From Sphingobacteriales bacterium (GTDB lineage Bacteria > Bacteroidota > Bacteroidia > Chitinophagales > Chitinophagaceae), in assembly GCA_004294195.1 (NCBI GenBank), contig REAQ01000270.1:1-13140 (forward strand): a DNA stretch of 13,140 nt. Reading direction: 5' to 3'. The notes under the pieces were generated by a model. The model saw nothing but the letters and a program-made list of their open reading frames with translations, searched no databases and was not told where the DNA came from. Of the stretch, positions 7,181 to 13,140 are shown one piece after another (the stretch's first letter is position 1; each line of letters opens with the position of its first letter). A program made the translations under genes and the position numbers.

Positions 7181-7843
7181 ATGAATACGCAAGCTGCAAT
7201 TTTTGACATGGATGGTATCCTAATCGACTCTGAACCCCTATGGTACGAAGCTGCAAATGAGGCATTTATGCCATATTGTATACAACTCAGCCCAGAAGAG
7301 TATGCTATGTCTATTGGCTTAAGAACCAAAGAGTTTGTTGAATTTTGGCTAAAAAAGTATGCATTGGACCAGGAGCAAGCGCCCCTCATTGAGAAAAAAA
7401 TAAATGCATTGGTAATCAGTAAAATCGCTCAAAAAGGCACTGTAATGCCCGGCGTATTTTCCACATTAGAGCAACTAAAGCATCGGGATTTTACGATAGG
7501 GCTTGCCACATCATCACCAACATCCCTAATAGATGTTGTCGTAGATAAATTGAATATAAGGTCGTACTTCTCCGCATTTGCTTCCGCAGAAAATCTGCCT
7601 TTCGGAAAACCTCACCCTCAGGTGTATCTGAATTGTGCGATGGCTCTTGAGCAGACGCCATCAAAATGTATTTGTTTTGAAGACTCATTTAACGGATTGA
7701 TTTCCGCTAAATCAGCACGAATGACTTGTATTGCAATTCCTGCGCCAGAATTTAGACACCAGCCCAGGTTTCAGGCAGCGGACCTGATTCTGAATTCTTT
7801 AGAAGAATTTGATCTTGATAAATTTGAGGGATTGAGAGATTGA
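7181..7843 (+). CDS. hxpB: HAD-family sugar/hexitol phosphatase (HxpB/YniC-like)
   Basis: A 220-aa haloacid dehalogenase superfamily phosphatase, predicted to dephosphorylate sugar or hexitol phosphates such as 2-deoxyglucose-6-phosphate in the cytoplasm. Motif I is FDMDGILIDSEPLW (8-21; nucleophile D9, acid/base D11), motif II LATSSP (108-113), motif III the Lys in FGKPHPQVYL (K143), and motif IV CFEDSFNG (165-172; E167, D168). ASAENLPFGKPHPQVYL and IPAPEFRHQPRF closely resemble E. coli YniC/HxpB as I remember it, so I use that symbol, but substrate specificity in this family is broad. A longer frame from ATG 7133 would add 16 residues before the beta1 strand and would read through the nested inverted repeat, so ATG 7181 is preferred. 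No SD is present. The gene ends 33 bp before the shared bidirectional terminator structure with rpsA. Confidence 0.88.
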   Translation: MNTQAAIFDMDGILIDSEPLWYEAANEAFMPYCIQLSPEEYAMSIGLRTKEFVEFWLKKYALDQEQAPLIEKKINALVISKIAQKGTVMPGVFSTLEQLKHRDFTIGLATSSPTSLIDVVVDKLNIRSYFSAFASAENLPFGKPHPQVYLNCAMALEQTPSKCICFEDSFNGLISAKSARMTCIAIPAPEFRHQPRFQAADLILNSLEEFDLDKFEGLRD

Positions 7844-7844
7844 C

Positions 7845-7876
7845 GCAGCATTGCCGCATTACCGCATTGTCTCATT
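7845..7876 (+). repeat. Degenerate 8-bp tandem repeat
   Basis: Four octamers in a row, GCAGCATT, GCCGCATT, ACCGCATT and GTCTCATT, start 1 bp after the phosphatase stop and end at the left arm of the rpsA inverted repeat. The trailing CATT is constant while the first four bases drift. I see no coding role. Confidence 0.7.
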
Positions 7877-7950
7877 GTCAATAATTATTATCCCAAACAA
7901 AAAACCCGGCAAAAGCCGGGTTTTTTCAGTTTGGGATAATAATTATTGAC
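7877..7950. terminator. Nested 74-bp inverted repeat with bidirectional terminator
   Basis: The core is an AAAAAACCCGGC / GCCGGGTTTTTT stem (7899-7910 and 7915-7926) with a 4-nt AAAA loop, an intrinsic terminator with an A-run on one side and a T-run on the other, serving both convergent genes. It is enclosed by a second, perfect 22-bp pair (7877-7898 and 7929-7950), with only a 2-nt bulge (7927-7928) between inner and outer stems. The right outer arm includes the rpsA stop codon (7943-7945) and part of the last codons of S1, so the full structure overlaps coding sequence. Confidence 0.9.
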
Positions 7951-9760
7951 CGTCCCCTTCTTCCATCTTCTTCTTCAGCTCAGCGAGTACACCAAGGTCA
8001 CCCAAGGTTGTTTTCTCCACTTTGCCTTGAACGTCTTTCACTGCCTTCTTTGTTTTAGCAGCTTCAACCTTTTTCTCTTTGGCAACGGCTTCTTTTTCTT
8101 CGTACTTCACCTGCTCCCAGATGCGTGCGTGGCTAACCACAATACGCTTCTCATTGCGATCGAATTCAATCACCATGAACGGCAGTGTTTCTTCTGCTTT
8201 CACAGGTGATCCGTCTTCTTTCACCAAATGACGGCCGGGGGCAAAGCCTTCCAGTCCGTAAGGAAGCTGAACAATAGCACCTTTGTCATCTTTACGGGAA
8301 ATAGTACCCTCATGAACTGATCCTACAGCGAATGTTTCCTGTAGGGTGTTCCAGGGATCTTCTTCCAGTTGTTTATGACCGAGTTGCAGTTTCCTGTTCT
8401 CCTTATCGATGTTCAAAATCGCTACATCAATTGTAGAACCCACTTTCGTGTACTCTGATGGATGGTTGAATCGCTTCAGCCAGCTCAGGTCAGAAATGTG
8501 GATCATACCGCCGATACCAGGCTCGAGCTCAACAAACACACCATAAGGCGTGATGTTCTTTACGATACCCTTGTGACGGCTCTCTGTAGGATACTTGCTT
8601 TCGATATCGCTCCAGGGATCATTGGTCAACTGCTTGATAGAAAGGCTCATCTTGCGGCTTTCCTTATCCAACGTTACAACCTTTGCTTCGTACTCGTCGC
8701 CAAGTTTGAAGAACTCCTTCGCGTTGATCGGGGTATTAGCCCAGGTGATCTCAGATACGTGCACCAGGCCTTCCACACCAGGGAGGATTTCCAGGAACGC
8801 ACCGTAATCTTCGATGTTCACCACTTTACCTTTCACCAGTGCACCTTCTGAAATGGTTTCAGGAAGTGTATCCCACGGGTGTGGTGTCAATTGCTTCAGA
8901 CCAAGGCTGATACGTCGTTTCTCATCATCAAAGTCGAGAACAACCACATTCAGTTTCTGATCCAGTTTCAACACCTCTGAAGGATGGTTGATCCGTCCCC
9001 AGCTGATGTCAGTGATATACAACAAACCATCTACGCCGCCAAGGTCAAGGAACGCCCCGAAATCGGTGATGTTCTTAATGGTACCTTCCAGTACCTGACC
9101 TTTCTCGAGTTTGGACATGATCTCGAGACGCTGTGCTTCGATGTCGCTTTCAATAAGGGCTTTGTGAGATACCACAGCATTCTTAATGGCTTCGTTAATC
9201 TTAACCACTTTGAATTCCATGGTCTTGCCTACGAACTGATCGTAGTCTGTAACAGGCTTAACGTCAATCTGTGACCCTGGCAGGAAGGTTTCCATACCAT
9301 AGATGTCAACGATAAGACCGCCTTTGGTTTTACTGGTAACCAGACCAGAAACCACTTCACCAGTTTTATGCACTTCTACGATCTTTTCCCATGCACGGGT
9401 GACCCTGGCTTGTTTGCGGCTGAGGTGAAGATGACCTTCGCGGTCCTCTTTTTCAACAACCATAACTTCCACAAGATCGCCAGTCTTAAGATTGTGCAAA
9501 TCGCGGAATTCGTTCAAGGAAATCAGACCATCAGACTTAAAACCAATGTTCAAAACAACATCAGTCTTAGTAAGGCCTACAACAATTCCCTCAATCATTT
9601 CACCATCAGTAATGCTGCGGAACGTATTCTCATACGCTGCATCATACTTTTGTTTCTCTTCGTTGGTGTACGAAGTGACATTTCTTTTGTCAACGCTCCA
9701 GTCAAAATCATCATGAGCTGAGGCGATTGCGGGGGCAGTTTCATTTTTGTTTTCTTCCAC
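7943..9760 (-). CDS. rpsA: 30S ribosomal protein S1
   Basis: A 605-aa S1 protein that binds mRNA on the 30S subunit and promotes initiation. Six S1 (OB-fold) repeats can be placed at about 52-116, 134-200, 221-289, 306-377, 392-464 and 480-546. Repeats 3-5 carry the strongest signatures: NITDFGAFLDLGGVDGLLYI, NIEDYGAFLEILPGVEGLVH and NITPYGVFVELEPGIGGMIH. An acidic N-terminal leader precedes repeat 1, and a Lys/Glu-rich tail (547-605) follows repeat 6. The protein is somewhat longer than the 557-aa E. coli S1, as usual in Bacteroidota. The start is GTG at 9760-9758, fixed by an AAGGAGG Shine-Dalgarno sequence 9 nt upstream. The cmk gene that often neighbours rpsA elsewhere is absent. The transcript ends in the nested hairpin at 7877-7950. 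Confidence 0.97.
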   Translation of the reverse strand: MEENKNETAPAIASAHDDFDWSVDKRNVTSYTNEEKQKYDAAYENTFRSITDGEMIEGIVVGLTKTDVVLNIGFKSDGLISLNEFRDLHNLKTGDLVEVMVVEKEDREGHLHLSRKQARVTRAWEKIVEVHKTGEVVSGLVTSKTKGGLIVDIYGMETFLPGSQIDVKPVTDYDQFVGKTMEFKVVKINEAIKNAVVSHKALIESDIEAQRLEIMSKLEKGQVLEGTIKNITDFGAFLDLGGVDGLLYITDISWGRINHPSEVLKLDQKLNVVVLDFDDEKRRISLGLKQLTPHPWDTLPETISEGALVKGKVVNIEDYGAFLEILPGVEGLVHVSEITWANTPINAKEFFKLGDEYEAKVVTLDKESRKMSLSIKQLTNDPWSDIESKYPTESRHKGIVKNITPYGVFVELEPGIGGMIHISDLSWLKRFNHPSEYTKVGSTIDVAILNIDKENRKLQLGHKQLEEDPWNTLQETFAVGSVHEGTISRKDDKGAIVQLPYGLEGFAPGRHLVKEDGSPVKAEETLPFMVIEFDRNEKRIVVSHARIWEQVKYEEKEAVAKEKKVEAAKTKKAVKDVQGKVEKTTLGDLGVLAELKKKMEEGDGQ

Positions 9761-9762
9761 TT

Positions 9763-9779
9763 AAAAAGTCCTCCTTTTT
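9763..9779 (-). promoter_or_regulatory. Strong Shine-Dalgarno in the loop of a small hairpin, rpsA leader
   Basis: On the minus strand the leader reads AAAAAGGAGGACTTTTT, then AA and the GTG start. The AAAAAG and CTTTTT ends can pair (6 bp), leaving GAGGA as the loop, so most of the SD would be displayed. Other genes in this window show no SD, which makes this site stand out and settles the GTG start of rpsA. Confidence 0.75.
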
Positions 9780-9787
9780 GTAAAATT

Positions 9788-9810
9788 AACAGGGATTTTA
9801 TGGCCCTGTT
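9788..9810 (-). promoter_or_regulatory. Hairpin in the rpsA 5' leader
   Basis: AACAGGG and CCCTGTT form a perfect 7-bp stem with a 9-nt A/T-rich loop, lying between the putative -7 element and the SD hairpin. It may be a leader structure involved in S1 autoregulation; the sequence alone does not show this. Confidence 0.4.
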
Positions 9811-9819
9811 TGGGGACGG

Positions 9820-9827
9820 CAAAGGTA
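9820..9827 (-). promoter_or_regulatory. Candidate -7 promoter element of rpsA
   Basis: On the minus strand, TACCTTTG is an exact TAnnTTTG match about 60 nt upstream of the rpsA GTG. It would start a leader of roughly 50-55 nt holding both hairpins. The -33 region is only T-rich (a GTTTTC about 23 bp upstream), so support is moderate. Confidence 0.5.
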
Positions 9828-9900
9828 GGGCTAAAAACCAATACATTGCAGAAAACAGAGGCTTTTTTCCTGTTTTTCCGCCGTTTTTAATCCCCGACAA

Positions 9901-9916
9901 AAGAGCCATGGCTCTT
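9901..9916. promoter_or_regulatory. 16-bp perfect palindrome in the rpsA/hydrolase divergent region
   Basis: AAGAGCCATGGCTCTT reads the same on both strands. It lies 40 bp before the hydrolase ATG (9956) and about 75 bp upstream of the rpsA -7 element. Its position fits a dimeric-repressor operator for the hydrolase gene; no T-run follows on either strand, so it is unlikely to be a terminator. Confidence 0.4.
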
Positions 9917-9955
9917 GTGCGGCCATTGTGCTTCCCATTTACTTAACTTACAACC

Positions 9956-11677
9956 ATGAAACAATACCTATTGCTTCTCTACGCGATACTGACCCTCTCT
10001 ATCCCAACAATTTCAACTGCCCAGCCGAAGATCAGCATTACCATACCCCAAAGCCTGGAAAATGGTCCGTTGAACGGGCGATTGCTTTTGTTGTTTTCAA
10101 CCAATACAACGCAGGAACCCCGTTTCCAGATTGAAGACGGTCCGGGTACTCAACAGGTTTTTGGGATGGATGTGCAAAACTGGCAGCCAGGCACTCCTGT
10201 AAGCTTTGATTCTCAGGCGTTTGGCTACCCGATACAACAGCTGAAAAGCTTACCCAAAGGGCAATACCAGGTACAGGTGGTCTTCCACAAATACGAGGTA
10301 TTTAACCGGTCCGATGGCCACAAAGTATTGCTCCCCATGGATCGTGGCGAAGGGCAGCATTGGAACCTGGCCCCAGGAAATCTTCTAAGTACGCCATCTG
10401 CCCTGACCTTCGATCCCAATGGCAAGCAAGCGCTCGCCATTATCATAAACTCGAAAATACCGCCCATCAAAACGCCGGAAGACACGAAATACATCAAACA
10501 CATCCGTATCAAAAGTAAGCTTCTGACTGCATTCTGGGGAAGACCCATGTACCTCGGTGCAAACATCCTTCTCCCTGAAGGATGGGATACCCATCCCAAC
10601 GTACATTACCCGCTGGCCATCTACCATGGACATTTCCCAGACGATTTCGGCGGTTTCAGGACTACCCCTCCGGACCCGGACCTGAAACCCGATTTCAGCG
10701 CACGCTTCAATATCTCCGGATACAATAAACTCCAGCAAAAGGAAGCCTACGATTTTTATAAACTCTGGACAGGTCCTGGATTTCCCAGGGTTATTGCTAT
10801 AGAGATCCAGCACCCCACACCATTTTATGACGACTCCTACGCCGTGAACTCGGCCAACAACGGCCCCTACGGTGACGCCATCGTCAAAGAACTTATTCCT
10901 GAAATTGAAAAGCAGTTTCGCGGCATTGGACAGGGTTGGGCCCGCTTTATGTATGGCGGCTCAACGGGTGGTTGGGAAGCATTGGCGGCACAAGTGTTTT
11001 ACCCCGAAGCATTTAACGGTTGCTATGCCGCTTGTCCCGATCCGATTGACTTCAGGGCCTTTACTACCGTTAACATTTATCAGGATAAAAATGCATACTA
11101 TAAGGAAGGGCCTTTTCGAAAAACGCTCAGGCCAGGCCATAGAAATTACCTCGGCCATGTGGATGCCACTGTTCAGGATATGAACTATCGCGAACTCGCA
11201 CTCGGTTCAAACGGCAGGAGCGGTGAACAGTGGGATGTATGGGAATCTGTATTCTCCCCTACGGATAAGAACGGATATCCCAAGCGCATTTGGAACAAGC
11301 AAACGGGGGAAATAGACCCAACCGTAGCTGCGTATTGGAAAGAAAATTACGACCTCACCCATATCATTCAACGCGATTGGCCAAAAATCGGACAACAGCT
11401 GGAAGGGAAAATTCACCTCTACTGCGGAGATATGGATAATTTTTACCTAAACAACGCTGTTTACCTTGCCGAGAACATGCTCAAGGAACTCACCAACCCT
11501 AAAGCCGCGAACGAAGTTGATTATGGCGACAGGGCGGAACACTGCTGGAACGGAGATCACGATAATCCCAATTATATTTCAAGACTGCGTTACCACCAGA
11601 TGTTTATTCCTAAATGGACCGAAGAAATGAAAAAAAGAGTGCCTCCAGGCGCAGATACAACTTCGTGGAAATATTAA
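9956..11677 (+). CDS. Secreted alpha/beta-hydrolase (putative esterase-like)
   Basis: A 573-aa exported protein with a clear Sec signal peptide (residues 1-22, ending SISTAQ-like TISTAQ). The N-terminal region (about 24-185) is beta-rich and reads like an Ig-type accessory domain. The catalytic part (about 190-555) is an esterase-like alpha/beta-hydrolase: LGANILLPEGW and YPLAIYHGHFPDDFGG (oxyanion-side strand and loop), then the nucleophile elbow FMYGGSTGGWEAL with S336 (G-x-S-x-G). D492 or D494 in CGDMDNFYL and H529 or H535 in DRAEHCWNGDH are the likely acid and base. Long Pro/Asp- and Tyr-rich insertions separate these motifs, so it is larger than a typical PF00756 esterase. Substrate is unknown; polysaccharide esters or peptides in the periplasm or outside the cell are possible. 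No SD; a palindrome lies 40 bp upstream. The DinB-like gene follows after 41 bp. Confidence 0.8.
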   Translation: MKQYLLLLYAILTLSIPTISTAQPKISITIPQSLENGPLNGRLLLLFSTNTTQEPRFQIEDGPGTQQVFGMDVQNWQPGTPVSFDSQAFGYPIQQLKSLPKGQYQVQVVFHKYEVFNRSDGHKVLLPMDRGEGQHWNLAPGNLLSTPSALTFDPNGKQALAIIINSKIPPIKTPEDTKYIKHIRIKSKLLTAFWGRPMYLGANILLPEGWDTHPNVHYPLAIYHGHFPDDFGGFRTTPPDPDLKPDFSARFNISGYNKLQQKEAYDFYKLWTGPGFPRVIAIEIQHPTPFYDDSYAVNSANNGPYGDAIVKELIPEIEKQFRGIGQGWARFMYGGSTGGWEALAAQVFYPEAFNGCYAACPDPIDFRAFTTVNIYQDKNAYYKEGPFRKTLRPGHRNYLGHVDATVQDMNYRELALGSNGRSGEQWDVWESVFSPTDKNGYPKRIWNKQTGEIDPTVAAYWKENYDLTHIIQRDWPKIGQQLEGKIHLYCGDMDNFYLNNAVYLAENMLKELTNPKAANEVDYGDRAEHCWNGDHDNPNYISRLRYHQMFIPKWTEEMKKRVPPGADTTSWKY

Positions 11678-11682
11678 TGATG

Positions 11683-11690
11683 TATCATTG
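11683..11690 (+). promoter_or_regulatory. Weak candidate -7 element before the DinB-like gene
   Basis: TATCATTG differs from TAnnTTTG at one of six fixed positions and lies 28 bp before ATG 11719. It would allow separate transcription from the hydrolase gene, but a single near-consensus octamer is weak support. Confidence 0.25.
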
Positions 11691-11718
11691 CACCTGAAAA
11701 GAAACTACAGCAATTTTT

Positions 11719-12165
11719 ATGATCACTATTGTCCTCATCGATCTGTATAAGAAAGAACTCGAGCGTTTAAAACAGGAAATCCTTGCCTATGCTGCTGATG
11801 ACCAGCTATGGGCAACTCCACCTAATGCCATTGCAGCAGGAAATCTTTGTCTTCAGTTAACAGGAAGTCTGCAACATTATATCGGAAACCTGATCGGAGA
11901 TTCAGGGTATATCCGAAACAAAGAAGCAGAACTGAAAGCAAAAAACCTTTCCCGCGAAAGGCTTCTGGAAGAAGTAGACAATACCTCCACCATCGTCGTA
12001 AATACTTTAGAAGAGTTGTCGAAGACAGAACTTCAGAAGGTGTTTCCAACAACGGAGTTTGAAGAACCGGTCACAACGGAATTCTATGTTCTCCATCTGT
12101 TAAAGGTATTGGGCTACTACCTGGGACAAATCAGGTACCACAGGCTAGTGGTGACGGCAGCTTAA
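11719..12165 (+). CDS. DinB-like four-helix protein (DUF1572/DinB_2 type) with altered metal site
   Basis: A 148-aa, mostly helical cytoplasmic protein. The family pattern is seen in IDLYKKELERLKQEI (helix 1), NLCLQLTGSLQHYIGNLIG (42-60, with H53), and the C-terminal helix FYVLHLLKVLGYYLGQIRYHR (122-142) with its GQIxYHR signature. DinB proteins are putative metal-dependent enzymes, often thiol transferases, using three His ligands. Here H53 is kept, but the two ligands normally expected four residues apart just before GQ appear to be V130 and Y134, so the metal site is probably lost or changed. H126 or H141 might compensate. The start ATG matches the usual family N-terminus. It lies 41 bp after the hydrolase and could be co-transcribed. 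Function is unknown. Confidence 0.72.
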   Translation: MITIVLIDLYKKELERLKQEILAYAADDQLWATPPNAIAAGNLCLQLTGSLQHYIGNLIGDSGYIRNKEAELKAKNLSRERLLEEVDNTSTIVVNTLEELSKTELQKVFPTTEFEEPVTTEFYVLHLLKVLGYYLGQIRYHRLVVTAA

Positions 12166-12225
12166 CCGCTTGTGGGACACACTAAAGAGCGTGAACACCT
12201 CTCCATGCAAGAGCGGCATCCACGC

Positions 12226-12264
12226 TTTGTGGTATAGGGAGAACCTGAAAATTTACTATATTTC
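12226..12264 (+). promoter_or_regulatory. Weak candidate promoter for the membrane acyltransferase gene
   Basis: TATATTTC (12257-12264) matches TAnnTTTG except for the last base, and a TTTG lies upstream at 12226-12229, 27 bp away, a little longer than usual. It sits in the 169-bp gap between the DinB-like gene and the acyltransferase, about 70 bp before the GTG start. The rest of the gap shows only short inverted repeats (AGCGTG at 12188 with CACGCT at 12221). Confidence 0.25.
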
Positions 12265-12334
12265 CGGTGTCGTTTACGGTCTGCCCTCTTGTGCTAAAAC
12301 AACCCTTTAAGCGGATTCAGACATCGTCGCCAGA

Positions 12335-13140
12335 GTGAAACCCGATCAACTAAATAGAAGATTTTACGCACTTGACGCCCTCAGGGCGATCATGATGCTG
12401 TTGGGTTTGGTTATCCATACCGGAGTAACTTATATGCCGTATGAATCACCAGTTCGTACCGTTATGGCAAAAGAAACATGGATTGGTTTCTTTCCGGTGA
12501 TCAACCTCATACACAGTTTTAGGATGCCGGTTTTTTTCATTGTGGCTGGTTACTTTGGGGCTTTATTATTTTTCAGGAAAGGTCCCCTTGAAATGTTACA
12601 AAACAGGGTGCTGAAAATCCTGCTGCCCCTGATCGCAGGTGTCCTGATCCTCTATCCGATTATTTACTTTAGTTTCATTTTTTCTAGTGCTCGCATCGCC
12701 GGAGACCCATCGGCCCTTGACAAAGCCTGGCAATCCATTCAATCAGGCAGCTTCCTACCCTACAGGCTTTCACATCTTTGGTTTCTATATGACCTGATGT
12801 TGTTCTCTATTGCCTCCAGCGCAATCGCATGGCTTTTTCATAAAGCCACTTCCATCCAGTCCATCGTAAACCGTATAGCCCGGTATATCCTTGTACGTCC
12901 ATTCTTAAGGATTGTTCTTGTAGTTATTCTTTTTTACATCGGACTACTCATCAATAAAGAATATACCCTGCATACCAATGTTTCTTTCTGGATAGACAGA
13001 AACCTGCTATACTGCTACTTTTTGTTTTATCTCATTGGTTGGATGGTATACAGAACAGATCTGCTGGAGGCCTTGCAATGGAGACCCTTATGGCAACTGG
13101 CCATCGCCCTGGTGCTGTTTTGCATCAGCATGTTCATAGA
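12335..13140 (+). CDS. Acyltransferase-3 family membrane protein (MdoC/OpgC-like), N-terminal part
   Basis: An open frame from GTG 12335 to the right edge gives 268 codons with no stop. The in-frame TAA at 12308 rules out a much earlier start, and the next ATG (12392) would delete the conserved first helix, so GTG is the best start. The N-terminus RRFYALDALRAIMMLLGLVIHTG (residues 8-30) is the acyltransferase-3 signature, with the helix-1 His (H28) expected in catalysis. RMPVFFIVAGYFGALLFFRKG (about 66-86) fits the second and third conserved segments, and LSHLWFLYDLMLFS fits the HLWFL element of the OpgC/MdoC branch. Several hydrophobic helices follow. Members transfer acyl groups such as succinyl or acetyl to glycans or lipids across the inner membrane. 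The acceptor cannot be told and the C-terminal half is outside the window. Confidence 0.8.
   Translation, partial: MKPDQLNRRFYALDALRAIMMLLGLVIHTGVTYMPYESPVRTVMAKETWIGFFPVINLIHSFRMPVFFIVAGYFGALLFFRKGPLEMLQNRVLKILLPLIAGVLILYPIIYFSFIFSSARIAGDPSALDKAWQSIQSGSFLPYRLSHLWFLYDLMLFSIASSAIAWLFHKATSIQSIVNRIARYILVRPFLRIVLVVILFYIGLLINKEYTLHTNVSFWIDRNLLYCYFLFYLIGWMVYRTDLLEALQWRPLWQLAIALVLFCISMFI

Noticed and set aside
7877..7950. MITE or insertion-sequence remnant
   Set aside because: The arms have no flanking target duplication, the core is a standard terminator, and no second copy is visible in the window.
9908..9946. Twelve-codon leader ORF upstream of the hydrolase (ATG GCT CTT ... TAA)
   Set aside because: It starts in the middle of the palindrome, has no ribosome-binding evidence and no regulatory codon run; it is likely chance.
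1..13140. A defence system, prophage, integron, CRISPR array or biosynthetic cluster
   Set aside because: No repeats with spacers, integrase, transposase, nuclease-helicase pairs or synthase genes are present; the gene set is housekeeping and envelope.

Overview
The window looks like ordinary chromosome from a member of the Bacteroidota, most likely a Chitinophagaceae-type or related Sphingobacteriia organism. The evidence is a secreted protein with a type IX secretion (T9SS) C-terminal sorting domain, a carboxypeptidase-like regulatory domain protein typical of the phylum, start codons that mostly lack Shine-Dalgarno sequences, and promoter-like TAnnTTTG elements in front of several genes. 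The organism assignment is inference from protein style, not a database match.

Layout, left to right. An SDR-family oxidoreductase runs off the left edge on the minus strand (1-131). It diverges from a photolyase/cryptochrome of the PhrB (FeS-BCP) type (175-1647) that has too few cysteines to hold the family's 4Fe-4S cluster. After a 28-bp heptamer array come a dipeptide epimerase (1693-2790) and a hotdog acyl-CoA thioesterase (2800-3315), probably one transcript. Facing them on the minus strand is a two-gene unit: a PlsC-like acyltransferase (5152-4382) whose stop overlaps the start of a secreted carboxypeptidase-regulatory-domain protein (4385-3312). Upstream of that lies a 603-aa T9SS cargo protein (7074-5263) with its own terminator hairpin. 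A hexitol/sugar phosphatase of the HxpB type (7181-7843, plus) diverges from it. It converges on ribosomal protein S1 (rpsA, 9760-7943, minus) across a large nested inverted repeat that contains a bidirectional terminator. A secreted alpha/beta-hydrolase (9956-11677), a DinB-like protein (11719-12165) and the 5' part of a membrane acyltransferase-3 protein (12335 to the right edge) follow on the plus strand.

The genes do not form one pathway. They are a mix of housekeeping (rpsA, lipid acyltransferase, thioesterase), light-dependent DNA repair or light sensing (photolyase), peptidoglycan-peptide recycling (dipeptide epimerase), sugar-phosphate dephosphorylation, and secreted or surface proteins. 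I see no mobile element, CRISPR array, tRNA, rRNA, prophage or defence system, and no convincing undescribed multi-gene system.

The points most worth a second look are local: the cluster-less photolyase; the rpsA leader, with a strong SD in the loop of a small hairpin in a phylum that rarely uses SDs; the 74-bp nested hairpin at the rpsA 3' end; altered catalytic or metal motifs in the PlsC-like and DinB-like proteins; and several short tandem or palindromic elements beside promoters and stop codons.
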